Assembly (NCBI GenBank): GCA_044344715.1
Contig: JBIJCI010000013.1
Location: 1 to 38,567 of the forward strand
Direction of reading: 5' to 3'
Length of the DNA stretch: 38,567 nt
Origin: F1-60-MAGs027 sp044344715
GTDB taxonomy: Bacteria; Actinomycetota; Acidimicrobiia; Acidimicrobiales; Ilumatobacteraceae
Part shown: piece after piece, positions 1 to 7,980 of the stretch
Numbering within the stretch: the stretch's first letter is position 1
How the letters are laid out: each line of letters opens with the position of its first letter
The notes under the pieces: model-generated
What the model saw: the letters and a program-made list of their open reading frames with translations, nothing else
Told to the model about the DNA's origin: nothing
Database searches by the model: none
Position numbers and translations under genes: made by a program

Positions 1-476
1 TCCGCCTGCCGGGCGAGCACTTGGGCGAGGTGAGTTCGTTGTTGTTGACCGCCCGACAGCTCGCGCAGCGACTTGTCCGCGAAGTCCATCGCGCCGGTTC
101 GCCGCATGGTGTCACCGACGATCGCCCGATCCTTCGCGGTTGAACGTCCGAAGAGTCCGAGGTGCGCGTAGCGACCCATCGCCACGACGTCGCCGGCGCA
201 CAACGGCAGTGTGTGGGAGGACACGGGATGCTGGGGCAGGTAGGCAACCCGCTTCGGCGATCGACCGGGTGCCCCGCCGAGCACTGAAACACTGCCGTGA
301 AGTGCGGGGAGCATGCCGGCCAGGGTCTTCAACAGCGTCGACTTGCCGGATCCGTTGGTGCCGATCAGCGCGATCAAGTCCCCGGGTCGGGTTTCGAATG
401 CGATGTCGCGTACCACGGTGTGGAGTCCGTACCCCACGTCGAGCCGCGAGGCGGTGATTGTCGTGGTGCCGTTCAT
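1..476 (-). CDS. znuC: Metal ABC transporter ATP-binding protein (ZnuC/MntB type), partial
   Basis: This is the ATPase that powers uptake of a divalent metal, probably zinc, through the adjacent permease. The window edge removes the C-terminal part, so only about 158 residues are visible. The visible part contains the Walker A motif GTNGSGKST and the ABC signature LSGGQQQR; Walker B and the H-loop lie beyond base 1. The ATG at 476-474 lies one base after the permease stop (480-478), so translation is probably coupled; I see no separate Shine-Dalgarno. The family is certain. Zinc rather than manganese is inferred from the His-rich receptor and the Zur-like palindrome upstream of the operon. 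Confidence 0.9.
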   Translation of the reverse strand, partial: MNGTTTITASRLDVGYGLHTVVRDIAFETRPGDLIALIGTNGSGKSTLLKTLAGMLPALHGSVSVLGGAPGRSPKRVAYLPQHPVSSHTLPLCAGDVVAMGRYAHLGLFGRSTAKDRAIVGDTMRRTGAMDFADKSLRELSGGQQQRTHLAQVLARQA

Positions 477-477
477 G

Positions 478-1359
478 TCAGTGGGCGTGCTCGTGCTGGT
501 GCGGAAGCTCACCCGATCCGCGCATCCGGCGGGGGATCGTCAGGATTGCCACGATGACGAACAGGTACACCGAGGTGAACACGATGCTGGCCCCGGCCGC
601 GACGTCGAAGTGGTAACTGGTCAGCAGTCCGACGTAACTCGAGGCCACCCCGCAAGCGCAGGCGGCAAGCATCATCGTGCTCACCCGCCGTGCAACGAGG
701 GCGCCGGTCGCGGCAGGTGCCACGAGGAGTCCGAGCACGAGCAGCGTGCCGACGAGCTGAAAACTTCCCACCACGGCCATCGCCACCATCACCAACATGA
801 GGCCGTGGAAGAACGAGACCGAGAACCCAGAGGTGCGCGCCAGTCCGTCGTCGAGCGACATAAGGACGAACGGCCGGTGTGCCACTACGGCGATCACCGC
901 AACGATCACGAGGACCGCCGCCTGCCACGCCAGGTCCGCCGCGTCAACGCCGAGCAGTTCCCCGAACAGGATTCGCGTGATGTCACCCACGAACGAGGTG
1001 GATCTCGACGTGATGATCACACCGAGCGACAACATGCCGACGAACAACAGTCCGATCGCGGTATCGGCCGACAGCCGTACCTTCGAGGTGATCATCGAAA
1101 CGCCGCTCATCATCACCAAGGCTCCGACGGCCGCGCCGACGACGCCGGGGACACCGAGCAGCAGCGCGACGGCGATTCCGGGTATGACGCCGTGGGCGAG
1201 CGCGTCACCGACGAATGACAAACCCCGCAAGACCACGTAGGTGCCGGCAATCGCGCAGATCACCGCGACCAGCGAGCTGGCGACCAGTGCATTACGCATG
1301 AATTCGTTGCGGGTAAAGGGCTCCCAGAGCGGCCCTGCGACGGCGATGACCCGGGTCAA
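478..1359 (-). CDS. znuB: Metal ABC transporter permease (ZnuB family)
   Basis: This is the membrane channel subunit of the zinc/manganese-type importer. It is strongly hydrophobic, with the family hallmark LRGLSFVGDALAHG near the N terminus and about seven to eight membrane segments. I place the start at TTG 1359-1357, which overlaps the receptor stop TGA (1358-1356); this keeps the conserved pre-membrane stretch LWEPFTRNEFM. The ATG at 1299 is the alternative and would lose that stretch. The open frame continues further upstream, but there it lies inside the receptor gene. The C terminus ends in a short His-rich tail (HQHEHAH), which is unusual and may bind metal at the cytoplasmic face. 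Metal specificity is inferred from context. Confidence 0.85.
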   Translation of the reverse strand: MTRVIAVAGPLWEPFTRNEFMRNALVASSLVAVICAIAGTYVVLRGLSFVGDALAHGVIPGIAVALLLGVPGVVGAAVGALVMMSGVSMITSKVRLSADTAIGLLFVGMLSLGVIITSRSTSFVGDITRILFGELLGVDAADLAWQAAVLVIVAVIAVVAHRPFVLMSLDDGLARTSGFSVSFFHGLMLVMVAMAVVGSFQLVGTLLVLGLLVAPAATGALVARRVSTMMLAACACGVASSYVGLLTSYHFDVAAGASIVFTSVYLFVIVAILTIPRRMRGSGELPHQHEHAH

Positions 1360-2372
1360 CGCAGGCTCGATGCAATCGTGCTGCCGAGTGCACGAATGAA
1401 CTCGACGTAGCCCGACGTGGTGCCCAGGTAGTGCGTGTTTATCTCCACCAGTTGCACACCGGCAGCCTCGGCAACGCGTTGGGCGACCGCCGGGTTCGTA
1501 CCCAACGAATAAAAGATGGTGCTTGCGTAGTGGGTCTTGATCACGTCGATGACGAACTCGATGTTGCCGGCGGACTCCTCGGCGGTTGTGGAGGGGCTGG
1601 AGATGATTGCCGCGATGACCGTGCAGCCGTACCGCGCTGCGAGGTAACCGAGCTCGTTGTGGCCGGTCACCAACTGGCACCCGGATAGTCCGTCGAACAA
1701 CGTCGTCAGTTCGGCGTCAACCGCTGCAAGCTCATTCGCGAACGCCTCGGCTGTCACCGATAGGTCGACCCCCAGCGAATCACCGGCAACGAGTGCGAGT
1801 GCGGGCAGTGCCTCCAGCATCGTCGCCGGGCTGAGCCAGACGTGCGGATCCTCGCTGTGCTCGTGATCGCCGTGCGAATGATCGGTTTGGGCACCTGCAT
1901 GATCGTGCCCGTGCGACGAGTGGTCGTTGACGTCCAACACATCGAGCACCGTCACGTGCTCCGTTACGTAGAAGACCGGCACGCCCGACTCCCGTGCCGC
2001 TACCAGCGCGTCGTCGAGTCCCTCCTCAAGATCCAGGCCGTTGGCAACGACCAGGTCGGCATTGTTGAGTAGCTCCACGTCGCGAGGTGACGGCTCGAAA
2101 TCATGCGGGTCCTGGCCGTCGGGGATGAGCACCACCACGTCGGCGACACCCTCGAGCAGGCGATCGACGAACGCGCCGAGTACCGAGTACGTGACGACCA
2201 CGTCGGGTAGGTCGGTAACCGGGGTCAGCGTGGTGTCGGGTGCAACCGGCACCGCTGCCGGGTCGTCGAGCGAGCCGCTCGCGTCGTCGTTGCCCGTCGT
2301 ACAGCCAGCAACGAGGGCGACCAACGTGCAGAGCGCAACGATTCGAAACGAGCGGTAACGAGCAGCAATCAT
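1356..2372 (-). CDS. znuA: Zinc/manganese-binding lipoprotein (ZnuA family)
   Basis: This is the extracellular metal receptor of the importer (338 aa, cluster A-I binding-protein family). The N terminus is a lipoprotein signal with lipobox VAGC (Cys24). Metal-ligand motifs of the family are visible: DPHDFEPSP (His90), DPHVWLSP (about His177) and GHNELGY (about His238). Between the first two lies a His-rich loop (residues about 151-172, eight His), as in zinc-specific ZnuA proteins. It is first in a three-gene operon with znuB and znuC. The start codon sits six bases after a -10-like TAGGAT, so the mRNA is probably leaderless; a G6 run directly precedes the ATG. Zinc is favoured over manganese because of the His loop and the Zur-like operator. 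Confidence 0.88.
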   Translation of the reverse strand: MIAARYRSFRIVALCTLVALVAGCTTGNDDASGSLDDPAAVPVAPDTTLTPVTDLPDVVVTYSVLGAFVDRLLEGVADVVVLIPDGQDPHDFEPSPRDVELLNNADLVVANGLDLEEGLDDALVAARESGVPVFYVTEHVTVLDVLDVNDHSSHGHDHAGAQTDHSHGDHEHSEDPHVWLSPATMLEALPALALVAGDSLGVDLSVTAEAFANELAAVDAELTTLFDGLSGCQLVTGHNELGYLAARYGCTVIAAIISSPSTTAEESAGNIEFVIDVIKTHYASTIFYSLGTNPAVAQRVAEAAGVQLVEINTHYLGTTSGYVEFIRALGSTIASSLR

Positions 2373-2378
2373 CCCCCC

Positions 2379-2384
2379 ATCCTA
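2379..2384 (-). promoter_or_regulatory. Predicted -10 element of znuA (leaderless)
   Basis: TAGGAT on the minus strand lies six bases before the znuA ATG (2372). That spacing would place the transcription start at or next to the start codon. The -35 region falls inside the palindrome at 2389-2411. This is inferred from spacing and composition only. Confidence 0.45.
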
Positions 2385-2388
2385 CACG

Positions 2389-2411
2389 GGAATGGGAATG
2401 ATTCCCATTCC
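2389..2411. promoter_or_regulatory. 23-bp perfect palindrome, candidate Zur operator
   Basis: Arms GGAATGGGAAT and ATTCCCATTCC are perfect inverted repeats around a single central G. The inner 15 bases (TGGGAATGATTCCCA) have the 7-1-7 layout and central AATGATT of Fur/Zur-family boxes; actinobacterial Zur sites resemble TGAAAATGATTTTCA. The palindrome lies five bases upstream of the znuA -10 and covers the spacer and -35 region. A repressor bound here would block transcription of znuABC when zinc is sufficient. The family assignment rests on known Zur box layout; no regulator gene is in the window. Confidence 0.7.
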
Positions 2412-2414
2412 GAA

Positions 2415-2455
2415 AGACCGACCGACGAGACCTTGCCGGTCGGGCCGGTCGTCGG
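2415..2455 (-). terminator. Hairpin after the TlpA-like gene, possible weak terminator
   Basis: Directly after the stop of the TlpA-like gene, the minus strand carries CCGACGA (2455-2449) pairing with TCGTCGG (2428-2422), with further GC-rich pairing inside. Only a weak T-rich tail (TCTTTC) follows. It probably separates the redox pair from the znu operon, although termination efficiency is uncertain. Confidence 0.4.
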
Positions 2456-3073
2456 TTACAGCCCGAGGGCCGCGTTGATCGCGTCGGTGAGGGCCTCGGC
2501 GGAGATTTCACCGCTGTTACGCCACAGCACCTTGCCGTCGGAGCCGATGAGCGTCATGAACGGGTAGCCCGCCAAGCCGAATGCGTTGGCAGCGGTCTGA
2601 TCCCTGCTGTCGACCATCACGGGCCACAGCTCGGGCCAGTTCTCGTTGGCCAGCCACACCGACGGCGGGAAGTTGGGTTGTGTCTCGTCCGTGCCGGTGG
2701 CGATGGCGATGACGTCGAGATTCTCCGGCACCAAGCCGCTCTGGCTCCAATTCACCAGTACGGGAACTTCCTTCTGGCAGAACGGACACCAGTGGGCGAG
2801 GAAGACGAGCAGCATCGGGTTGCCGGGTGTCGTAGTGACTTCGTTGCCGAGGAAGCCGAAGCCCTCGAGCACCGGGGCCGTCATGCCGAGGGCGGCATCG
2901 GGGCTACCGTCGCTGCGCTTGGGAAGCGGATCGCCGACGACCACGACGTTCTGAAATTCGGACGCACCCTCGAGGCTCGCGTCCTCGTCGGTACTCGCGG
3001 TGAATGCGACGACACCGAAGATGGTCGCAAGTACGGCGACGACTCCGACGACGATGGCGGTGATCTTGTTCAT
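2456..3073 (-). CDS. Membrane-anchored TlpA/ResA-like thioredoxin
   Basis: This is a thiol-disulfide oxidoreductase acting outside the membrane. It has one N-terminal membrane segment (residues about 5-24), a linker, and a thioredoxin/AhpC-TSA-type fold with active-site WCPFC (Cys96, Cys99). A conserved-looking cis-Pro loop (GYPFMTLIG) and the ending VLWRNSGEI are typical of TlpA/DsbE proteins. No lipobox is present. The ATG overlaps the stop of the DsbB-like gene by four bases (ATGA), so the two are co-translated. The likely job is electron or disulfide exchange with the DsbB-like partner; whether it oxidises or reduces its substrates cannot be read from sequence. Confidence 0.85.
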   Translation of the reverse strand: MNKITAIVVGVVAVLATIFGVVAFTASTDEDASLEGASEFQNVVVVGDPLPKRSDGSPDAALGMTAPVLEGFGFLGNEVTTTPGNPMLLVFLAHWCPFCQKEVPVLVNWSQSGLVPENLDVIAIATGTDETQPNFPPSVWLANENWPELWPVMVDSRDQTAANAFGLAGYPFMTLIGSDGKVLWRNSGEISAEALTDAINAALGL

Positions 3074-3678
3074 ACGGGCTCCTTCACGGATTGGTCGTCA
3101 ATCATTCTCGCACCTGCGGAACGAGATACCACGCCGAGGAAGACGAGCACGGTGACGAACGCACAAAACGCCATGAAGGCCAGCGAGACGAACCCGAATA
3201 CCTCGAAGTACGGCACCGAGCACGGGGCGTCGGGGGAGCACGAGCCGGTATCGATGCTCGGCCAGCGTTCGAGCAGCCAGTGGTAGCCGGAGATGACCGT
3301 GCCGATCCCGGCGAGCACCATCGCATAGGGGGTGATCGATCGATCGCGCCGTACGGCCGCGATCACCAGGACGACGGCGAGCGAGTACATCGCGATGCGC
3401 TGATACCAACACAGGACGCAGGGTCGGTAGTTGGCGACCTCGGAAAAATAGAGACTGCCGAGCATCGACACGCTCGTCACGAGGGCGGGAATCGCCAGAC
3501 CGAGTGGCGCCAGTTGGCCGATGAGGCCACGCCCCGAACCGCCGGCGGCAAAACGGACGACGAGCACGCCGAGGCTTCCGGCCAGGGCAAGGAGGGCCAG
3601 CAGCGCAAAGAACAGCTCGAATGCCTCGTTGGCCACGGGGACGAGCGTACTGATGGGTGTTGTGGCACTCGGTGACAC
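3070..3678 (-). CDS. DsbB-family disulfide bond membrane protein
   Basis: This is a four-to-five-helix membrane protein of the DsbB/VKOR-like oxidoreductase class. In the family, electrons from an extracytoplasmic thioredoxin partner pass to quinone. The first redox pair is RPCVLCWYQR (Cys87, Cys90), a signature close to DsbB (CxLCxxQR). The second pair is in the next outer loop (Cys147, Cys153 in GSCSPDAPCSVPYF). It has an extra N-terminal hydrophobic helix (about residues 20-43). The start is uncertain: GTG 3678 gives 202 aa, and GTG 3636 would shorten it by 14. It precedes and overlaps the TlpA-like gene, supporting a dedicated pair. It is divergent from yqeY across a 39-base gap. Confidence 0.82.
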   Translation of the reverse strand: MSPSATTPISTLVPVANEAFELFFALLALLALAGSLGVLVVRFAAGGSGRGLIGQLAPLGLAIPALVTSVSMLGSLYFSEVANYRPCVLCWYQRIAMYSLAVVLVIAAVRRDRSITPYAMVLAGIGTVISGYHWLLERWPSIDTGSCSPDAPCSVPYFEVFGFVSLAFMAFCAFVTVLVFLGVVSRSAGARMIDDQSVKEPV

Positions 3679-3705
3679 GCTGCGGCATGGACTGCTACGG
3701 CATGG

Positions 3706-3711
3706 AATGAT
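3706..3711 (+). promoter_or_regulatory. Weak -10-like element before yqeY
   Basis: AATGAT ends six bases before the yqeY ATG and keeps the key A2 and T6 positions of a -10 element. A GGAG also lies in the same space, so the gene could be either leaderless or conventionally started. Confidence 0.25.
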
Positions 3712-3717
3712 GGAGCC

Positions 3718-4179
3718 ATGTCAACACTTCTCGAGCGACTGCAACTCGATCTCTCCGCGGCAATCAAGGCCGGCGACGACGTGGGGAAATCGACCCTGCG
3801 ACTCGCCATCGCTGCGGTCAAGAATGCAGCGGTGGCAGGGGACGAAGCGGTAACGCTGAGCGACGACCAGGTCATCGGAGTGCTCCAGGCCGAGGCCAAG
3901 AAGCGTGCCGAAGCCGCAGACATATATAGGGGTGCCGGTCGTACGGAGGCCGAGGCCGCTGAACGGGCCGAACTCGCCGTCATCGAGCGGTACCTCCCCG
4001 CACGAATGGACGATGCCCAGCTACGGACGATCATCGACGAGGAGGTTGCCGCGGCAGCCGCGGCGGGGATGACCGGCCCGAAAGCCATGGGTCAGGTGGT
4101 GAAGGCCGTCCGGGCCAAGGTTGGCGCCGGCGCCGATGGTTCGCAGATTGCCGCACTGGTCAAGGCAGCGCTGGGATAG
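3718..4179 (+). CDS. yqeY: YqeY/GatB-like domain protein
   Basis: This is a 153-aa protein of the GatB/YqeY family. It has the typical helical N-terminal part (TLLERLQLDLSAAIKAGD, LRLAIAAVKNA), the conserved EAKKRAEAADIYRGAGRTE segment and the C-terminal GatB/YqeY tail (MGQVVKAVRAKVGAGADGSQIAALVKAAL). In GatB this C-terminal domain helps bind tRNA; stand-alone YqeY proteins are widespread but their exact role is not settled, so a tRNA-related function is only suggested. The length matches the family. It stands alone between the divergent DsbB-like gene and the peptide-transport genes. A short hairpin (4188-4203) follows the stop. Confidence 0.88.
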   Translation: MSTLLERLQLDLSAAIKAGDDVGKSTLRLAIAAVKNAAVAGDEAVTLSDDQVIGVLQAEAKKRAEAADIYRGAGRTEAEAAERAELAVIERYLPARMDDAQLRTIIDEEVAAAAAAGMTGPKAMGQVVKAVRAKVGAGADGSQIAALVKAALG

Positions 4180-4187
4180 GTCGATTT

Positions 4188-4203
4188 CGTGCGTGCGCGC
4201 ACG
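4188..4203 (+). other. Short hairpin after yqeY
   Basis: CGTGCG and CGCACG form a 6-bp stem around a 4-base loop, starting eight bases after the yqeY stop. No T-run follows, so this is at most a weak or Rho-assisted terminator. Confidence 0.3.
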
Positions 4204-4240
4204 AGTAGGTTCCGAGCAGCTCCGGGAGTTGCTGAGACAA

Positions 4241-4270
4241 TTGACACTCTGGCGAGGCTCCCTGTACGGT
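4241..4270 (+). promoter_or_regulatory. Candidate promoter of the peptide-binding protein gene
   Basis: A consensus -35 TTGACA (4241-4246) is followed after 18 bases by TACGGT (4265-4270) as -10. An imperfect inverted repeat (AGCAGCTC/GAGTTGCT, 4215-4233) lies just upstream and could be an operator. The predicted transcript has a leader of about 40 bases with a strong Shine-Dalgarno (GAGGGGGG, 4303-4310). Confidence 0.5.
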
Positions 4271-4318
4271 GAAGCACGAGTTATCAACAGCTCATCAACC
4301 TCGAGGGGGGAACACGAA

Positions 4319-6004
4319 ATGAAGCATCTATTCCGAGGCGGTCGCCGCAAGGTGGCAGCCGTCATGGCGGTGGCACTCGTTGCCTCGCTGAGCCAGGTAG
4401 CGCCCTCCAGCGCTGCTACGAAGCCGACTGTCGGCGGCAAGTTGACCGTCGGCGTCTTCGACAGCTTCCCCGGCTACTGCATGGCCGACAACCTGGCGAA
4501 CTCCGCGCTCATGGCCGGACGTTCGATTTACGAGACCTGGGTCGAGCAGCGTTCGGACGGCAAGATCGTCCCGTACGTACTCTCCAGCGTGGAGAACAGC
4601 GCCGACTTCAAGTCCTGGAAGCTCACCGTCCGTGACGGTGTGCAGTTCCACGACGGTACGCCGGTGAACGGTGACGCACTCGTCACCAACCTCCAGGCGC
4701 TTCGTGGCGCGCTGACCTTGCGCGGTCAGGCACCCAGCCCCGGCACCGCCGGCGGTTTCACCGCAAACATCACCGACGTCGTGAAGCTCGCGACCAACAC
4801 GGTGCAGGTCAACTTGTTCAAGCCACAGGTCGACTTCCTCGAGACGTTGTACGCCTCGGGTCGATTCTTCGTGCGTGCTCCGGCCCAGATCCTCGGTGGC
4901 GCACGATGCTCCACCACGCCGATCGGCACCGGACCGTTCAAGTTGGTTTCCACCAAGTTGAACGAGCTCGTCGTCGAGAAGAACCCGAGCTACTGGCGCG
5001 AGGACAAGAACGGCACCCGTCTGCCGTACCTCGACGGCATCACCTTCACCTTCCTGGTTGAAGTAGCCAGCCGTGTCAGCGGTCTGAAGAGCAAGTCGCT
5101 CGACGTCGCGATGTTCACCAGCGCAGGCGAAGTGAAGCAGATCCGCGACCTGCAGAAGAACAAGGCCATGACGGTCATCGAGTCGCCCGAGGAGTACTAC
5201 CCCTCGATCTGGCTCAACAACCGCATCGCTCCGTTCAACAGCAAGAACGCCCGCCTGGCGGTGTCGTACGCGATCAACCGCCCCGACTACAACAAGGTGC
5301 GCAACCGTGACTACGTCTCGGCGGCAACCAGCATCGTCGGCCCGGCCAACATCATGTACAACCCGAAGGGCTTCATCCAGTACGACCTGAACAAGGCGAA
5401 GGCTGCGGTTGCGGCGTACAAGACCGAGACCGGTAAGGATCTCGAGTTCTCGTTCCCGTACACCGCCGGCTCGACCGAGTCGTTGGCCAATGCCACGCAG
5501 ATTCAGAAGTACATGACCGCAGCCGGCATCAAGATGAACCTCCTGCCGCTCACCACGGCGGAGATCATCCAGCGCGCGTTCCCGCAGCAGTTCCAGGCGC
5601 TGGCCCTGTTGCTGATGGAGGGCACCGGAACCGCGTTCATCGCGCCGTTCGTCACCAGCGACGCCTCCGGTGGCAATACCTCGCACATCCTGCGCGGTAC
5701 GCCGCTCGCGGTGCTCTACGGCATCCTCAACCTGTCGGCGTTCAGCGACCCAGTCAGCGAGAACCTGATCTGGCAGGCGAAGGCCACCGCGAATGCAGCG
5801 GCCCGCAAGCGCATCTACGCTCGCGCGACCGAGCAGATTCAGAACGAGGCGCGCCTCACCACCATCTCGTACCAGAAGTACGCCCTCGCGTACCGCTCGA
5901 ACGTGAAGGGTGTCGGCGAGCTCGGTCTGGTCAACGGTGGTCAGCGCAAGCTGATGACCAACTTCGGAATCGACTTCACCGGAGTTTGGAAGACCGGCAA
6001 GTAA
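4319..6004 (+). CDS. ABC transporter family 5 solute-binding protein (peptide/nickel type)
   Basis: This is the extracellular receptor of the oligopeptide/dipeptide-type importer encoded just downstream (561 aa, within the usual size of SBP family 5). Family features include GGKLTVGVFDSF at the mature N terminus, SWKLTVRDGVQFHDGTPVNGD and GTGPFKLV. The N terminus is a Sec signal peptide (RRK, hydrophobic core, cleavage near SSAA). It has no lipobox cysteine, which is unusual for a Gram-positive binding protein. I chose ATG 4319 because a strong GAGGGGGG site lies eight bases upstream; the longer open frame reaching back to 4121 has no signal and overlaps yqeY. A strong terminator follows the gene. 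The ligand may be peptides, but sugars or other solutes are possible in this family. Confidence 0.9.
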   Translation: MKHLFRGGRRKVAAVMAVALVASLSQVAPSSAATKPTVGGKLTVGVFDSFPGYCMADNLANSALMAGRSIYETWVEQRSDGKIVPYVLSSVENSADFKSWKLTVRDGVQFHDGTPVNGDALVTNLQALRGALTLRGQAPSPGTAGGFTANITDVVKLATNTVQVNLFKPQVDFLETLYASGRFFVRAPAQILGGARCSTTPIGTGPFKLVSTKLNELVVEKNPSYWREDKNGTRLPYLDGITFTFLVEVASRVSGLKSKSLDVAMFTSAGEVKQIRDLQKNKAMTVIESPEEYYPSIWLNNRIAPFNSKNARLAVSYAINRPDYNKVRNRDYVSAATSIVGPANIMYNPKGFIQYDLNKAKAAVAAYKTETGKDLEFSFPYTAGSTESLANATQIQKYMTAAGIKMNLLPLTTAEIIQRAFPQQFQALALLLMEGTGTAFIAPFVTSDASGGNTSHILRGTPLAVLYGILNLSAFSDPVSENLIWQAKATANAAARKRIYARATEQIQNEARLTTISYQKYALAYRSNVKGVGELGLVNGGQRKLMTNFGIDFTGVWKTGK

Positions 6005-6029
6005 CCCGAGTTCGATAACACTCGCACGG

Positions 6030-6073
6030 CGCGGGTGGTGGGGACATTCCCCGCCACCCGCGTCGCGTTTTTT
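6030..6073 (+). terminator. Rho-independent terminator between binding protein and permeases
   Basis: A 15-bp stem (6030-6044 with 6048-6062, one G-U pair) closes a 3-base loop. Five bases later comes a run of six T (6068-6073). It would end most transcripts of the binding-protein gene and make that protein more abundant than the membrane components. Confidence 0.88.
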
Positions 6074-6113
6074 GGACACCGTTGGTGTCGTGCACGGAAT
6101 CACGTGCGGAAGT

Positions 6114-6143
6114 TTGGTGAATCGGTGGTGCTTCGCCTAGCGT
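6114..6143 (+). promoter_or_regulatory. dppB: Candidate promoter of the peptide permease operon
   Basis: TTGGTG (6114-6119) and TAGCGT (6138-6143) are separated by 18 bases. The same TAGCGT hexamer precedes hom and tRNA-Arg in this window. A short inverted repeat (GCACG-6-CGTGC, 6092-6107) lies just upstream. Confidence 0.35.
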
Positions 6144-6170
6144 CGTAGCCGTTGCAAGGGGGCGGCACGA

Positions 6171-7133
6171 GTGCGCGGATCATTCTGGGTTCAACGATTG
6201 GCGCAGCTGCTCATCACCGTCTTTTTCGTGACGTTCGGCTGTTCCTTGCTCGTGCAGCTCCTACCGGTATCGCCGGCGGAAATCCTGCTTCCCGTCGGTT
6301 CGCCCGAGGAGCGTGAGCTACTGACCAAGGAGATCGGTCTCGATCGCGGGCCGATCGGGTACTACCTCAAGTGGCTCGGCGATTTCGTACAGGGCGACTT
6401 CGGCAAGATCTACTACTCGGGCGGAACCGAGGAGGTGTCGTCGCGACTGGCGACGGCGTTCCCGCGCTCGATCCTGCTCATGATCTACACGCAGATCCTT
6501 GCGCTGGCAATCGCAATCCCGCTCGGGGTGTGGTCGGCGTACCGGGTTGGCCGTCGCGCGGACAAGGTGATCAGCAACACCTTGTTCACGCTGTCATCCG
6601 TCCCCAATTTTGCGATCGCGCTCGTCCTCGTGCTCATCATCGGGGTGCGTCTGCAGTGGCTGCCGACGCTGGACTACCAGCCCTACTCGGCGGGTATCTG
6701 GGAGCACTTCAAGCACATGATCATGCCGGTGGTGAGCCTGAGCGTCGGCCTGATCGCTGCATATACGCGGCTCCTTCGTGCCGACATGATCGCCACGCTG
6801 CGCGAGGACTACATCACCATGGCGGCCTCGAAGGGTCTCACCAACCGCCGCATCCTCTGGCGCCATGCCTTCCGGCCGTCGAGTGTCACGCTCTTCACGT
6901 CCGCCGCGCTGAACATGGGTGCGCTCATCGGCGGTGCCATCGTCATCGAGACGATCTTCGCCACCTACGGCATCGGCTTCGAGGTGTTCGCGGCCATCAG
7001 TGGACGCCAGTACGTCGCGTTGCAGTCGATCGTTGGTCTCATCTGCATCTTCTACGTGGTGTTCAACCTCGTCATCGACATCATCGCCGGGTACGTCGAC
7101 CCGCGTACCAGGGATCGGCGCGTGAATGCGTAG
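6171..7133 (+). CDS. dppB: Peptide/nickel ABC transporter permease (DppB type)
   Basis: This is the first membrane subunit of the family 5 importer, 320 aa with about six membrane helices. The typical N terminus (QRLAQLLITVFFVTFGCSLLVQLLP) is followed by a periplasmic-side insertion. The EAA loop of the family is visible (YITMAASKGLTNRRILWRHAFRPS). The GTG start at 6171 is preceded by AAGGGGGCGG at a suitable distance. It is first of four tightly overlapping genes (dppBCDF-like). The stop overlaps the next start by eight bases. The substrate class is inferred from family only. Confidence 0.9.
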   Translation: MRGSFWVQRLAQLLITVFFVTFGCSLLVQLLPVSPAEILLPVGSPEERELLTKEIGLDRGPIGYYLKWLGDFVQGDFGKIYYSGGTEEVSSRLATAFPRSILLMIYTQILALAIAIPLGVWSAYRVGRRADKVISNTLFTLSSVPNFAIALVLVLIIGVRLQWLPTLDYQPYSAGIWEHFKHMIMPVVSLSVGLIAAYTRLLRADMIATLREDYITMAASKGLTNRRILWRHAFRPSSVTLFTSAALNMGALIGGAIVIETIFATYGIGFEVFAAISGRQYVALQSIVGLICIFYVVFNLVIDIIAGYVDPRTRDRRVNA

Positions 7134-7980
7134 GAAGTACACGATCCCCACGTACTTCGCCTTCGGGTGGCTCGGCTTGTCGCTCTTCCTGGCGGTGTTC
7201 GGTTCGTTCCTGCCGGTCGACGGCTACCAGGTGATCCATGGGGACTTCATCGACTCGCCGCCGTTCACATCAGGTCACTGGTTCGGGGTGGACTCCAACG
7301 GGTACGACATCTTCTCCGGGATCATCAACGGGGCGAGGCTCTCGGTGTTCATCGCCGTGATGACGGTCGGTCTCGGTGGCCTCATCGGAGCGTTCCTCGG
7401 AATCACTGCCGCGTACTACCGCGGGAGATACGACACCGTGGTGAACACCGCATTCAACGTCGTGCTGTCGGTGCCCAACCTCGTACTCGCACTGGCCCTG
7501 GTGGCCGTGCTCGCCACGAACGTGGATATCAACGAAGCGGTGCCCACATGGCGGCGTTTGGCAACCCTCGTCATTTCGTTGACGATCGTCATCATCCCGA
7601 TCCTCGGACGTATCGCCCGCGCGGCGACGCTCGCCTGGTCGGGTCGTGAATTCGTCGTCGCGGCCCGTTCGATGGGGATGCGCGACCGGCACATCATCAC
7701 CCGACACATCGTGCCCAACGTGCTGCCGGCGTTGATCGCCGTCGGGTTCCTCGCGGTTGGTGTCGTCATCATCGCCGAGGCGTCGCTCTCCCTGCTCGGC
7801 GTCGGAATTCCGGACGGGGCCTCCTGGGGCGGAATGCTCGCCCGCGGTCGCAACGACCTCGAGTACAACCCGCATGCCCTCTACATCCCGATCATCGCAC
7901 TGGCATTCACGGTGATCAGCACCAACCATGTCGGCGACGTGATGCGCGGCCGACTCGATCGTCGTGAGGGCCGCCTGTGA
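7126..7980 (+). CDS. dppC: Peptide/nickel ABC transporter permease (DppC type)
   Basis: This is the second membrane subunit (284 aa). It has the DppC arrangement: one N-terminal helix, then a loop containing HWFGVDSNGYDIFSGIINGARLS, followed by five more helices. The EAA loop is FVVAARSMGMRDRHIITRHIVPNVLP, and the family ending SWGGMLARGRNDL is present. The ATG overlaps the dppB stop by eight bases, and its own stop overlaps the dppD GTG by four, so the operon is translationally coupled. Confidence 0.92.
   Translation: MRRKYTIPTYFAFGWLGLSLFLAVFGSFLPVDGYQVIHGDFIDSPPFTSGHWFGVDSNGYDIFSGIINGARLSVFIAVMTVGLGGLIGAFLGITAAYYRGRYDTVVNTAFNVVLSVPNLVLALALVAVLATNVDINEAVPTWRRLATLVISLTIVIIPILGRIARAATLAWSGREFVVAARSMGMRDRHIITRHIVPNVLPALIAVGFLAVGVVIIAEASLSLLGVGIPDGASWGGMLARGRNDLEYNPHALYIPIIALAFTVISTNHVGDVMRGRLDRREGRL

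Noticed and set aside
4328..6103. 591-codon open frame on the minus strand
   Set aside because: It is the antisense of the peptide-binding-protein gene, with composition typical of a shadow frame in GC-rich DNA. It matches no family and reads through the terminator.
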